Shown: one piece after another, positions 26,820 to 35,466 of the stretch
Layout: every line of letters begins with the position of its first letter
Position numbering within the stretch: the stretch's first letter is position 1
Source: JAEUMG01 sp046349315
Lineage (GTDB): Bacteria; Pseudomonadota; Alphaproteobacteria; Rhizobiales; Aestuariivirgaceae
Length of the DNA: 55,846 bases
Reading direction: 5' to 3'
NCBI GenBank assembly: GCA_046349315.1
Contig: JAXMCQ010000031.1
Span: 1-55,846 of the forward strand
Program-made: the position numbers and the translations under genes
Notes under the pieces: generated by a model
What the model was told of the DNA's origin: nothing
What the model saw: only the letters and a program-made list of their open reading frames with translations
Databases searched by the model: none

Positions 26820-27164
26820 TGATGAAGTTCCTCATTGGCCGGAAGCCGCCGCCTTTTAGATAAGATGACGCGGCGGAGCAACCTGCCGCCGCGCATGATA
26901 ATTTCGGAGCACCGGAGCGGCCTTTGACATATGCCGGTCCGCCGCCGAGTTCAATGGCGAGCCGTGCGTCATCTTGTAAGGAAGATTGGCGCGGGGGGCC
27001 TCTTGCGTGGCGCGGGCAAACCCACCAATGTGCGCCGCAAATCCGGGACGGCCGGCTGATTGTACGACTTTGGGAGCATATTGTTGCCCGATTTCGAGAC
27101 CAATGAGCCCCGATAACTGCGGCACAGGCCGCCCGGAACCATAAGATCAGGGACGGTGGAATTG
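26820..27164. other. Intergenic region between secA and the PpiC gene
   Basis: This 345-bp divergent spacer should hold the promoters of both genes. I see no gene, clear -35/-10 pair or strong hairpin in it. Confidence 0.4.
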
Positions 27165-28196
27165 ATGCCCGTGATGAAAAACATAGCCAGACCGTTGATT
27201 TATGCGGCAATGGCGACATTCCTGTTGGCCGGGAGCAGCCTAGCTCAGACAAAGAGCGATGCCGGTGCTAAGGAAGACAAGGTCGTTGCCGTCGTAAATG
27301 GCCATGAAATTAGGGTTTCCGAGGTAGAGATGGCGGCTGAGGATATTCTCGGCCAGTTGCCCGATGTGCCACCGCAGCTCCGCTACCCCTATATCGTCGA
27401 ATATCTCGTGGAACGGCACCTCCTCGCCCAGGCGGCGGTCAAGGAGGGGGTTGGCGATTCGGAAGAATACAAGCGGCGACTTGCGCTCTACCAGGCAAAG
27501 GCGCTGCGCGATGCCTATTATGCGGAAAAGATCAAGCCAACGGTGACCGAGGAAGAGATCAAGGCCGCCTATGACACCGAATCAGCCAAGGTTGCCCAGA
27601 CGGAGCGGGTTCGTGCCCGTCATATCCTCGTGGCTACCGAAGCGGAAGCCAAGCAAGTCATCGAAAAGCTGAATGCGGGCGAGAAATTCGCCGATGTGGC
27701 GAAGAAGTACAGTCTCGATGGATCGAAGGAATTTGGCGGCGATCTCGGCTACTTCACCGCGGCGGAGATGGTTCCAGAGTTCTCGAAGGCTGCCTTTGCA
27801 CTCAAGGTGGGCGAAATCTCAGGCCCTGTTAAGACCGATTTCGGCTGGCACGTGATCCTGCTTGAGGATCGCAAGATGGGAGGCGCCCAGCCCTATGACC
27901 AGGTCAAGATTGCCATCGGCAATGTGCTGCTGCGCAAGAAGACGCAAGAAAAAATCATTGCCCTACGCAAGGCTGCGAAGATCGAGCTCAAGGATCCCGA
28001 CCTGGTGAAATTCCAGGAGGAGGCAATGAAGTTGCAGCTCAAAGCCAGGGAAAGGGCAAAGGGCCCGGCGGCCGGGGGCGATGCGACGCCTGGCGTGGAT
28101 GACAGTCAGGAGCCGGCGGCAGGCGATGCGCCGCTCGAGCCCGAGACAAGCGACACGTCGGGCGGAAAATCAGACATGGCTGCACCGCAACCGTAA
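27165..28196 (+). CDS. PpiC-type (parvulin) peptidyl-prolyl isomerase, exported
   Basis: The product is about 343 residues. The signal peptide is RPLIYAAMATFLLAGSSLAQ, cleaved after about residue 27. A SurA-N-like helical region follows (about 45-130, VVAVVNGHEIRVSEVE onward), then a parvulin domain (RVRARHILVATEAEAK to FGWHVILLEDR). It is a periplasmic proline isomerase/chaperone for envelope proteins. The C-terminal 60 residues are acidic, Pro/Gly/Ala-rich and probably disordered. ATG 27165 is used; ATG 27174 is equally possible and GTG 27156 less so. argJ follows after 26 bp and mutT after that, so this is a likely operon. Confidence 0.9.
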   Translation: MPVMKNIARPLIYAAMATFLLAGSSLAQTKSDAGAKEDKVVAVVNGHEIRVSEVEMAAEDILGQLPDVPPQLRYPYIVEYLVERHLLAQAAVKEGVGDSEEYKRRLALYQAKALRDAYYAEKIKPTVTEEEIKAAYDTESAKVAQTERVRARHILVATEAEAKQVIEKLNAGEKFADVAKKYSLDGSKEFGGDLGYFTAAEMVPEFSKAAFALKVGEISGPVKTDFGWHVILLEDRKMGGAQPYDQVKIAIGNVLLRKKTQEKIIALRKAAKIELKDPDLVKFQEEAMKLQLKARERAKGPAAGGDATPGVDDSQEPAAGDAPLEPETSDTSGGKSDMAAPQP

Positions 28197-28222
28197 GTGG
28201 CGCACTGATCGGGGGATGGGGC

Positions 28223-29464
28223 ATGGCGGGTCATTCGCGCTCTCCATTGGCGCCTGAGGCGCTTGCAAAACTGCCCGCAATTGCGGGCTTTAGGCTGGCG
28301 ACGGCTGAGACCGGAATCCGGTATAAGAATCGCCCCGACTTCTTGCTTGTGGAGTTGACGCCTGGCTCAACTGTGGCAGGGGTTTTCACGACTTCGAAGT
28401 CGCGCTCGGCACCCGTGGATTGGTGTGCGGCATCGCTAAAGGCGGGCGAGGCACGAGTGCTTGTCGTCAATGCCGGCAATGCCAACGCCTTCACGGGCAA
28501 GGCCGGCGTGAGAACGGTGACCGAGGTTGCTGGCGCCGCTGCGAAACTTTTCGACACCCGGCCCAAGACGATCTTTCAGGCTTCCACAGGTGTGATCGGC
28601 GAACCGCTCGATCCCGCACCGCTCATCAAGGCGATGAATGACGCAGAGACGCGCCTGCGGGACGACGTCTGGGCCGATGCGGCGCGCGCGATCATGACGA
28701 CAGATACTTTTCCAAAGGCGGCGACGGTGACGGCGAAGATTGGCCGCGATACCGTGACCGTCAACGGCATTGCCAAGGGCTCGGGGATGATCGCGCCCGA
28801 CATGGCGACCATGCTCGTTTTCCTCTTCACCGATGCGAAGCTCCCGGCGCGAGTATTGCAGAAGCTGCTCTCGGCGAGTGCTGCGAAGAGCTTCAATTGC
28901 ATCACGGTGGATGGCGACACGTCGACTTCCGATACGGTGCTGCTTTTTGCCTCGGGCGCAGCAGGCGCCGTTTCGCCCGCCATTCGCAGCGCGGGAGATG
29001 CGCGGCTGAAAGGCTTTGCCAAGGCGCTCGACGCGCTATGCCTCGATCTTGCGCTTCAGGTGGTGAAAGATGGTGAGGGCGCAGAGAAGCTCATCGAGAT
29101 CGCGATCACGGGTGCCGAATCAGATAAGGCGGCGCGCCGGATCGGTATGGCCATCGCCAATTCGCCTCTCGTTAAGACAGCTATCGCCGGTGAGGATGCC
29201 AATTGGGGTCGCGTTGTTATGGCGATCGGCAAGTCTGGCGAGAAGGCCGAACGCGATCGGCTCAAGATCAAGATCGGTGGCGTGTCAGTGGCGAAGAACG
29301 GGATGCGCGATCCGGCCTATAAGGAGGCCGAGATCATGCCTCACATGAAGGGCCGGTCGATCAATATTGCTGCCGATGTCGGCGTCGGGCGCGGCAAGGC
29401 CACGGTTTGGACCTGCGATCTGACTCACCGATATATCGATATCAATGGCTCTTACCGCAGCTAG
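28223..29464 (+). CDS. argJ: Bifunctional ornithine acetyltransferase / N-acetylglutamate synthase
   Basis: The product is 413 residues. ArgJ moves the acetyl group from N-acetylornithine to glutamate in the cyclic arginine pathway and may also use acetyl-CoA. The self-cleavage site is visible in KGSGMIAPDMATML, where the Thr becomes the N-terminal nucleophile of the beta chain. Other hallmarks are GNANAFTGKAG and a C-terminal DLTHRYIDINGSYRS, a complete end. It lies between the PpiC gene and mutT with short spacers (26 and 15 bp). Confidence 0.96.
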   Translation: MAGHSRSPLAPEALAKLPAIAGFRLATAETGIRYKNRPDFLLVELTPGSTVAGVFTTSKSRSAPVDWCAASLKAGEARVLVVNAGNANAFTGKAGVRTVTEVAGAAAKLFDTRPKTIFQASTGVIGEPLDPAPLIKAMNDAETRLRDDVWADAARAIMTTDTFPKAATVTAKIGRDTVTVNGIAKGSGMIAPDMATMLVFLFTDAKLPARVLQKLLSASAAKSFNCITVDGDTSTSDTVLLFASGAAGAVSPAIRSAGDARLKGFAKALDALCLDLALQVVKDGEGAEKLIEIAITGAESDKAARRIGMAIANSPLVKTAIAGEDANWGRVVMAIGKSGEKAERDRLKIKIGGVSVAKNGMRDPAYKEAEIMPHMKGRSINIAADVGVGRGKATVWTCDLTHRYIDINGSYRS

Positions 29465-29479
29465 CGGCGGAACTGTCTC

Positions 29480-29881
29480 ATGACCCGGATCGTCCTGGTA
29501 GCGGCCGCCGCGCTGGTCGATGCCGATGGCCGTGTGCTGATCGCGCGCCGGCCGGAAGGCAAGCCGATGGCAGGCCTGTGGGAATTCCCGGGCGGCAAAG
29601 TCGAGGCGGGCGAGCGGCCGGAAGCTGCACTGCTGCGCGAACTCAGAGAAGAGTTGGGGATCGATGTCAGCGAAGCCTGCCTTGCACCACTGACCTTCGC
29701 CAGTCACGCCTATTCAGATTTTCATCTTCTGATGCCACTCTATGTCTGCCGGCGATGGCAAGGCATGGTGACGGCTCGCGAGAAACAGGAGCTTGCCTGG
29801 GTGAAGCCGCTGAAATTGCGGGATTATCCGATGCCTCCGGCCGATCTGCCGCTCATCCCACATCTCATCGATCTTCTCTAA
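29480..29881 (+). CDS. mutT: Nudix hydrolase, 8-oxo-dGTP diphosphatase type
   Basis: The product is 133 residues. The Nudix box is complete: GGKVEAGERPEAALLRELREELG at about 38-60, preceded by GLWEFP as in MutT. MutT hydrolyses oxidised dGTP to prevent A:T to C:G transversions. The C-terminal part, VTAREKQELAWVKPLKLRDYPMPPAD, matches the usual MutT end. It is the last gene of the ppiC-argJ-mutT unit, and its stop overlaps that of the convergent methyltransferase by 4 bp. Confidence 0.9.
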   Translation: MTRIVLVAAAALVDADGRVLIARRPEGKPMAGLWEFPGGKVEAGERPEAALLRELREELGIDVSEACLAPLTFASHAYSDFHLLMPLYVCRRWQGMVTAREKQELAWVKPLKLRDYPMPPADLPLIPHLIDLL

Positions 29882-30768
29882 TCTTTTGATTTCAAAGTGA
29901 TTTCCGTCGTCGATAGGGCGTCGGCCAAGCGCTGCTTTGCGCTGCCCGGCTTGAGTGGCTGCTGCTGGCTTTCATGCGGTGCCCAGCCAGTCAGGTAACC
30001 GATCTCGATCGTCGCGAGGACGCGCCCGTCGGTATCCGAGAAATGCTCGGCATAATAGGCTGCTGCTCGCGCGATGAGGGTGGGATGAGTGAGGGACCTA
30101 CGCCGCGCGAGCAATGCGTTGGAGAGGCCTAGCGCCTTCAGGTCGCGCATCAGTGCCAGCGCATCGCTATAGCGAACCGTCAGGCGATCGGCATCGGCGA
30201 CGGGAAGCGCGAAGCCAGCACGCTGGAGAAGCGCTCCCCAATCGCGGATGTCAACAAAGGGTGCAACGCGCGGGCTGACACCGCCGCTCATCTCGCTCTC
30301 GGCTGCGATGAAGCTCTGGCGAAGTTCCACGAAGCTATCCCCGGCCAGCGCTGCGGCGAGAAATACACCGTCGGGGCGCAGCGCGCGGCGGACTTGTATC
30401 AGCGTTCCAGGGAGGTCGTTGAGCTGCTCGAGCCCCAGAATCCAGACGACACAGTCCAGGGATTGCGGCGCGAAGGGCAGGGCTTCTTCATCGATGATAA
30501 GATCGGCGTTGTTGCGAGGAATTATATCGCTGACAACGATGCGCGATGCGGGACGGGCCTGTCGGAGCTTCGCGATCAATGTGCCTGGATGTGCGCGATG
30601 CACGAGGATCGTGGGGAAGTCGCGCAAAATAAGCGACAATCGGTCGGCAATCTCGTCGCCGATCGCCTGATTAAGGAATTCAGGAAAGCCCTTAGCCATG
30701 GCGCGACCGCGGTGGCGTTGGACGGCGCGCCGGTCGAACAGCAGGGGAGGCCCGGAAGCGTCATGCAT
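29878..30768 (-). CDS. SAM-dependent methyltransferase-like protein, NDUFAF5/BioC-like
   Basis: The product is 296 residues. It starts LLFDRRAVQRHRGRA and has a weak motif I region, TILVHRAHPGTLIAKL, followed by SRIVVSDIIP. A motif of the form ALPFAPQSLDCVVWILGLEQLNDLPG and the post-motif RRALRPDGVFLAAALAGDSF then follow. This pattern, including FDRRAVQ, is that of the alphaproteobacterial relatives of NDUFAF5, which modifies a complex I subunit in mitochondria. BioC is the other related group, but no biotin genes are nearby. The canonical GxGxG is replaced by HRAHPGT, so activity is uncertain. It is divergent from comF. Confidence 0.78.
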   Translation of the reverse strand: MHDASGPPLLFDRRAVQRHRGRAMAKGFPEFLNQAIGDEIADRLSLILRDFPTILVHRAHPGTLIAKLRQARPASRIVVSDIIPRNNADLIIDEEALPFAPQSLDCVVWILGLEQLNDLPGTLIQVRRALRPDGVFLAAALAGDSFVELRQSFIAAESEMSGGVSPRVAPFVDIRDWGALLQRAGFALPVADADRLTVRYSDALALMRDLKALGLSNALLARRRSLTHPTLIARAAAYYAEHFSDTDGRVLATIEIGYLTGWAPHESQQQPLKPGSAKQRLADALSTTEITLKSKD

Positions 30769-30834
30769 GATGGGTAGTGAGCCTGACAGATGGATTAAGC
30801 CGCACTATGCTCTCGCGAGAGCGGGCGGGTCAAA

Positions 30835-31644
30835 GTGGTCACCGGCACGATAGAAGACGAAGGGGAGCCGGGCGCGAGCGGCGCAGGAATAGAGCTGCGG
30901 GCTGTCGCTTGGGCAACCTATCGGGGATTTTGCGACTTCATCACTCCGCCGCATTGTCTTGTGTGCCGCGCTGACATCGGCGAGAGCGGGTCGCTTTGCT
31001 TTCCCTGCTGGAATGCGTTGCGCTTCATCGAGGAACCGTGCTGCCCGCGGCTCGGCATTCCGTTCCCCTATGATCAAGGCCCGGGGCAGGTAAGTGCGGC
31101 GGCGCTAGCCGATCCACCCTCCTGGATGCGGGCGCGCGCGGCGGTTGCCTATGATGATGCAAGCAAACCAATCGTGCACGCACTAAAATATCGCGACAGG
31201 CATGAGGTGGCCACGCTGATGGCGCGCCTGATGAGACGGGTGGGTGGGCAACTCCTGGCCGAAGCCGATCTTGTTGTCCCCGTACCGCTTCATCCCATGC
31301 GACTGTGGCGACGCCGTTTCAATCAGGCGGCGCTGCTTGCGCAGTATCTGTGTGCCGATCGGCCCGAGGCATTTCAGCCATTGATCCTCAAGCGCGCGCG
31401 ATCGACGCGGCCGCAAGTGGGACTTGATCCCGAGGCGCGGCGCAAGAATGTCCGTGGCGCGTTCATTGTGGCGGAAAAGGACCGGATACGGCTCGCCGGG
31501 CGGCGGATCGTAATCGTCGATGATGTGATGACGACGGGGGCAACCGCTTCGGCCTGCACGGTGGCATTGCAGAAGGCACGCGCGGCATCAGTCGACATCT
31601 TGACCTTCGCTCTTGTCCTCGAACCGCGCCGGCTCCATATTTGA
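30835..31644 (+). CDS. comF: ComF-family phosphoribosyltransferase-like protein
   Basis: The product is 269 residues from GTG 30835. It begins with a zinc-ribbon-like segment (CLVCRADIGESGSLCFPCW), then RFNQAALLAQYL. A PRPP-binding type I phosphoribosyltransferase loop, IVIVDDVMTTGATASAC, follows at about 225-241. ComF family members take part in DNA uptake in some bacteria, but in most organisms the role is unknown. It leads a tight operon with grxC (10 bp), the nitrilase-like gene (6 bp) and DUF1178 (9 bp). The start region lacks a good ribosome-binding site, so the exact start is tentative. Confidence 0.85.
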   Translation: MVTGTIEDEGEPGASGAGIELRAVAWATYRGFCDFITPPHCLVCRADIGESGSLCFPCWNALRFIEEPCCPRLGIPFPYDQGPGQVSAAALADPPSWMRARAAVAYDDASKPIVHALKYRDRHEVATLMARLMRRVGGQLLAEADLVVPVPLHPMRLWRRRFNQAALLAQYLCADRPEAFQPLILKRARSTRPQVGLDPEARRKNVRGAFIVAEKDRIRLAGRRIVIVDDVMTTGATASACTVALQKARAASVDILTFALVLEPRRLHI

Positions 31645-31654
31645 CGCGTTCGAT

Positions 31655-31915
31655 ATGCCTAAGATTACAGTCTATACAACGCCTTATTGCCCTTACTGCA
31701 TCGCGGCCAAAACTTTGTTGCGCCGTAAGCATGCGCAGTTCGACGAGATCGACGTCAGCGGCGATCCGGAGGGCCGGCGGCATATGACGGAAAAGGCGCA
31801 TGGTCGGCGCACTGTGCCTCAGATATTCATCAACGATACGCATGTTGGCGGCAGTGACGACCTTCACGAGCTAGAGCGCCAAGGCCGGCTCGATTCCCTT
31901 CTGGCGAGCGGCTGA
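31655..31915 (+). CDS. grxC: Glutaredoxin 3
   Basis: The product is 86 residues. The dithiol active site CPYC is at 12-15, followed by the conserved TVPQIFINDTHVGGSDDLHEL, which binds glutathione. It reduces protein disulfides and glutathionylated proteins using glutathione. ATG 31655 gives the standard GrxC length; in-frame upstream codons run into comF. It is the second gene of the comF-grxC-nitrilase-DUF1178 unit. Confidence 0.95.
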   Translation: MPKITVYTTPYCPYCIAAKTLLRRKHAQFDEIDVSGDPEGRRHMTEKAHGRRTVPQIFINDTHVGGSDDLHELERQGRLDSLLASG

Positions 31916-31921
31916 ACGGCA

Positions 31922-32761
31922 GTGACCGTTACCTGTGCGCTCCTGCAATTATGCTCGGGCCGCGACATGGCTCGAAATATCGCCGAAACATCCGACATGA
32001 TCCGGGTGGCGGCAGCGCGAGGAGCACAGTTTGTACTCACGCCGGAAATGACGAACATCATCGAACCTGATCGGCCGCGACTGAGGGCGTTGGTCAAGAG
32101 TGAAGATGACGATCCGGCGGTGCACGCCTTCGCTGCGCTGGCGCATGAACTCAAATTATGGTTGTTGATCGGGTCACTCGCGTTGAGGGGCCGTGACGGC
32201 AGTCTCGTCAACCGCTCGCTGCTTTTCGGACCGAATGGCGACCGCGTGGTCGCTTACGACAAGATTCACCTCTTCGACGTCGACTTGCCAACCGGCGAGC
32301 GGATACGCGAATCGGAAGCCTATGCGGGCGGCAGCGCGGCTCCGGTGGTTCCCACACCGTGGGGCGGCCTGGGCCTGACCATCTGCTATGACCTGCGCTT
32401 TCCGGGTCTCTATCGTCGGCTTGCGCAGGAAGGGGCCGATTTCCTGACTGTGCCCTCGGCCTTCACGGTTCCGACCGGCGAAGCGCACTGGCATGTGCTC
32501 TTGCGCGCGAGAGCGATCGAAACGGGCTCCTATGTCCTCGCCCCGGCGCAAACCGGCCAGCACGACAGCGGACGGCGGACATATGGCCACAGCCTGGTGG
32601 TTTCACCATGGGGCGTGATCGAGGCGGACGCCGGCATAGAAACGGGAATTAGCTTGGCCACGCTTGATCCAGAGGCTGTGCGCACGGCGCGCGCGAGAAT
32701 TCCTGCCTGGCGAGGGCCAGATGTCGCTCCCTTGAAAGCCGAAAAGCTGGTTGCTAGCTAA
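31922..32761 (+). CDS. Carbon-nitrogen hydrolase (nitrilase superfamily, Nit1/amidase type)
   Basis: The product is 279 residues from GTG 31922. The catalytic triad of the superfamily is present: E42 in TPEMTN, K114 in YDKIHLF and C155 in ICYDLRFP. YDKIHLFDV and the ending GHSLVVSPWG point to the Nit1/Nit2 branch, which includes deaminated-glutathione amidases that repair metabolites. Its position right after a glutaredoxin gene fits a glutathione-related role (inference). The start is the first GTG after grxC, 6 bp downstream. Confidence 0.9.
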   Translation: MTVTCALLQLCSGRDMARNIAETSDMIRVAAARGAQFVLTPEMTNIIEPDRPRLRALVKSEDDDPAVHAFAALAHELKLWLLIGSLALRGRDGSLVNRSLLFGPNGDRVVAYDKIHLFDVDLPTGERIRESEAYAGGSAAPVVPTPWGGLGLTICYDLRFPGLYRRLAQEGADFLTVPSAFTVPTGEAHWHVLLRARAIETGSYVLAPAQTGQHDSGRRTYGHSLVVSPWGVIEADAGIETGISLATLDPEAVRTARARIPAWRGPDVAPLKAEKLVAS

Positions 32762-32770
32762 GAGCTTATC

Positions 32771-33214
32771 ATGATCCGCTACGATCTTATCTGCGACAAG
32801 GGCCATAGCTTCGACAGCTGGTTCCGCGATTCGGCAACCTATGACAAGCAGGCCAAGCGTGGTCTCGTGGCGTGTCCCGTCTGCGATTCGCATAAGGTGT
32901 CCAAGCAGCTTATGGCACCCGGCATCCCTGCCAAGTCGAACAAGAAGTCGGACGAGCCGGCGCGCGTCTTTACTGGTCCGGCCGATCCGCGCCAGCAGAT
33001 GCTCATGAAAATGATGCGCGAATTGCGCAAGCAGGTTGAACAGAATGCCGATTATGTAGGCGATAAATTCGCTGAGGAAGCGCGCCGCATCCACTATAAC
33101 GAGGCCGACAAACGCGGAATCTACGGCGAAGCGACGCGTGAGGACGCCGAGTCCCTGATCGAGGAGGGCATCGAAGTCCATCCCCTGCCGGTGCTGCCCG
33201 AGGAAGGCAACTGA
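32771..33214 (+). CDS. DUF1178 family protein
   Basis: The product is 147 residues. It begins MIRYDLICDKGHSFDSWFRDS and has CPVCDSHKVSKQLMAP, a zinc-ribbon-like pair with the earlier Cys-His (C8 and H11). Lys- and Met-rich helices and ATREDAESLIEEGIEVHPLP follow. These match the conserved alpha/betaproteobacterial DUF1178 family of unknown function, usually found after the nitrilase-like gene, as here. It is the last gene of the comF unit. Its stop lies in a palindrome shared with the convergent ubiG gene. Confidence 0.9.
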   Translation: MIRYDLICDKGHSFDSWFRDSATYDKQAKRGLVACPVCDSHKVSKQLMAPGIPAKSNKKSDEPARVFTGPADPRQQMLMKMMRELRKQVEQNADYVGDKFAEEARRIHYNEADKRGIYGEATREDAESLIEEGIEVHPLPVLPEEGN

Positions 33215-33225
33215 CGTCAGTTGCC
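33206..33225. other. 20-bp perfect palindrome covering both stop codons
   Basis: The arms GGCAACTGAC and GTCAGTTGCC meet with no spacer. Both convergent genes end Gly-Asn-stop with the same nine bases, which makes the palindrome. A hairpin could form in either transcript, but no T-run follows. Confidence 0.7.
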
Positions 33226-33975
33226 CGCGGCCGAAGGCTTCTGCGCAACCATCATATAATTGACTGCCATGTCGCGCGCCTGCCGCCACGCCCCGGCAAG
33301 CGGGTTGTAGACAACGCCGGTGCGATCCTGAATGGCGAGGCCGTTGCCGAGAAGCCAAACTTCAAGCTCTTCCGGCGTGATGAATTTCTCCCACTGATGC
33401 GTGCCCTTGGGCAGCCAGCCGAGCACATATTCGGCTCCAATGATCGCAAGTCCGAAGGATTTGAGGGTGCGGTTCAGCGTCGCGAGGAACAGCAGTCCAT
33501 CCGGTTTCAGCAGCCCTGCGCAGGTCGCGACGAAGTTCACCGGCGACGGCACGTGCTCGATCACTTCCATGGCGAGAACGACATCGAAGGCCGCGCCGCC
33601 GGCGAGAAGGTCCTCGGCGGTCGCCACGCGATAGTCGATCGCAAGTCCCATTTCCTCGGCATGAACCTTCGCCGTCGCAATATTTCGGTCAGAGGGGTCG
33701 ATCCCGGTCACTGCGGCGCCTAGGCGGGCCATGGGTTCGCAGAGCAGACCCCCGCCACAGCCGACATCGAGGAGGCTTAACCCTTCAAGCGGGCGCGCTT
33801 CGAAGGGGTCGCGCCGGAAGCGTGCCGTGACCTGCTCGCGAATATAGGTCAGGCGGACGGGGTTGAACTTGTGGAGGACCGCGAATTTCCCGGCCGGGTC
33901 CCACCATTGTGCGGCCAAGGCTGAGAATTTCTCGACTTCGGCGGGGTCAAGCACGGCGTGGTTTTCGCTGATCAT
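33217..33975 (-). CDS. ubiG: Ubiquinone biosynthesis O-methyltransferase
   Basis: The product is 252 residues. It performs both O-methylations of ubiquinone synthesis with SAM. Motif I is DVGCGGG (70-76), followed by VTGIDPSDRNIATA and the UbiG-specific VIEHVPSPVNFV. The N-terminal motif WWDPAGKFAVLHKFNPVRLTYI is characteristic of UbiG. ATG 33975 follows AGGAG at the correct distance; the next in-frame start upstream adds eight poor codons. It is divergent from lysC across 147 bp and convergent with the DUF1178 gene. Confidence 0.95.
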   Translation of the reverse strand: MISENHAVLDPAEVEKFSALAAQWWDPAGKFAVLHKFNPVRLTYIREQVTARFRRDPFEARPLEGLSLLDVGCGGGLLCEPMARLGAAVTGIDPSDRNIATAKVHAEEMGLAIDYRVATAEDLLAGGAAFDVVLAMEVIEHVPSPVNFVATCAGLLKPDGLLFLATLNRTLKSFGLAIIGAEYVLGWLPKGTHQWEKFITPEELEVWLLGNGLAIQDRTGVVYNPLAGAWRQARDMAVNYMMVAQKPSAAGN

Positions 33976-34122
33976 GGAGGCTCCTCGGGCAGCGGCCACT
34001 CGTTATTGCATAGATGGAGTCGGTCATCTATGAGTACGCCGCGCTGGCGCCCTTTGGTTCAATCACAGCAGACAGGAGGGGCCGCTCCGGGCAACCGGCA
34101 AGCGGGGGATGAAGGACTGGCC

Positions 34123-35379
34123 ATGGGCCGTTTGGTGATGAAATTCGGGGGCACCTCGGTTGCCGATATCGACCGGATCCGCAATGTCGCACGCCATGTT
34201 GAGCGCGAGGTCAAAGCCGGCAATCAGGTCGCGGTGGTGGTTTCGGCCATGGCGGGGACGACGGACCGGTTGGTCGGCTGGTGCCGTGACGCCGCCTCCG
34301 TTCATGACGCGAGGGAATACGATGCGGTGGTCGCCTCCGGCGAGCAGGTCACCGCTGGGCTTCTTTCCATCACCTTGCAGGATATCGGCATTCCGGCGCG
34401 ATCATGGAGCGGGTGGCAAATCCCCATCCGCACCGACGGAGTGCACGGCGCCGCCCGTATTGCGGAAATCGATGCCAAGGAACTGCGCAAGCGCATGGAG
34501 CAGGGCCAAGTCGCGGTCATCGCCGGCTTCCAGGGGATTGGGCCAGACAAGCGGGTTACAACCTTAGGGCGCGGAGGCTCTGACACTTCGGCCGTCGCGG
34601 TTGCGGCCGCTCTTGAGGCCCGCTGCGATATCTATACCGATGTCGACGGGGTCTATACGACCGATCCGCGCATCGTGTCCAAGGCGCGGAAACTTGTGCG
34701 CATTTCATATGAGGAAATGCTCGAACAGGCATCGCTTGGTGCAAAGGTGCTGCAGACGCGGTCGGTGGAATTGGCCATGGTATACAAGGTGCCGCTACAG
34801 GTCCGCTCCAGTTTCGATCCACCGGATTCGCCGAATCAGGATCGGGCCGATGGCACCGGGCCGGGAACTCTCGTTTGCGATGAGGATGAGATCGTGGAAC
34901 AGCATGTTGTAAGCGGGATCGCGTACTCACGCGATGAGGCGAAGGTTTCCATCCGCAAAGTCAAAGACCGGCCCGGCGTCTCCGCATCGATCTTCGGACC
35001 CTTGGCGGAAGCTGACATCAGCGTCGACATGATCGTCCAGAATGTCTCGACCGACGGTGAGACTGCCAATATCACCTTCACGTTGGCGCGAAAGGATCTG
35101 CGCAAGGCCCTCGAAGTGCTGAACAGCGTCAAGGACAAGGTCGGATTTCTGGAACTCACGCATTCGGAAGATGTCGCCAAGGTTTCGGTGGTCGGTATCG
35201 GCATGCGTAGCCATGCGGGCGTCGCAGCGCGCATGTTCAAGGCGCTGGCCGACAAGGGCATCAACATTCAGGCGATCACGACATCCGAGATCAAAGTCAG
35301 CGTGCTGATCGACGAGGCCTATACGGAACTCGCCGTGCGCGCGCTCCACACCGCCTATGGGCTAGAGGCAACGAACTAG
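34123..35379 (+). CDS. lysC: Aspartate kinase
   Basis: The product is 418 residues. It catalyses the first step of the Asp-family pathway (lysine, threonine, methionine and diaminopimelate) by phosphorylating aspartate. The catalytic motif is KFGGTSVAD, followed by VVSAMAGTTDRLVG and TLGRGGSDTSAVA. The C-terminal third carries two ACT domains (KVSIRKVKDRPGV and KVSVVGIGMRSHAGV) for feedback inhibition. ATG 34123, preceded by AAGGA, is chosen over an upstream in-frame extension that covers the promoter region. It starts the conserved lysC-ptsP-prfA-prmC block. Confidence 0.96.
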   Translation: MGRLVMKFGGTSVADIDRIRNVARHVEREVKAGNQVAVVVSAMAGTTDRLVGWCRDAASVHDAREYDAVVASGEQVTAGLLSITLQDIGIPARSWSGWQIPIRTDGVHGAARIAEIDAKELRKRMEQGQVAVIAGFQGIGPDKRVTTLGRGGSDTSAVAVAAALEARCDIYTDVDGVYTTDPRIVSKARKLVRISYEEMLEQASLGAKVLQTRSVELAMVYKVPLQVRSSFDPPDSPNQDRADGTGPGTLVCDEDEIVEQHVVSGIAYSRDEAKVSIRKVKDRPGVSASIFGPLAEADISVDMIVQNVSTDGETANITFTLARKDLRKALEVLNSVKDKVGFLELTHSEDVAKVSVVGIGMRSHAGVAARMFKALADKGINIQAITTSEIKVSVLIDEAYTELAVRALHTAYGLEATN

Positions 35380-35466
35380 CGCAATGGCGGCAATGTTCTT
35401 CCATTTCCAAGTATGCAAAGGCCGCTGGAAAGCGGTCCGCGCCCGTTTGCGCGAGGACACCGCCTA

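Noticed and set aside
26856..27125. 89-residue reading frame upstream of secA
   Set aside because: It lies in the divergent promoter region and has no family-like features or ribosome-binding site.
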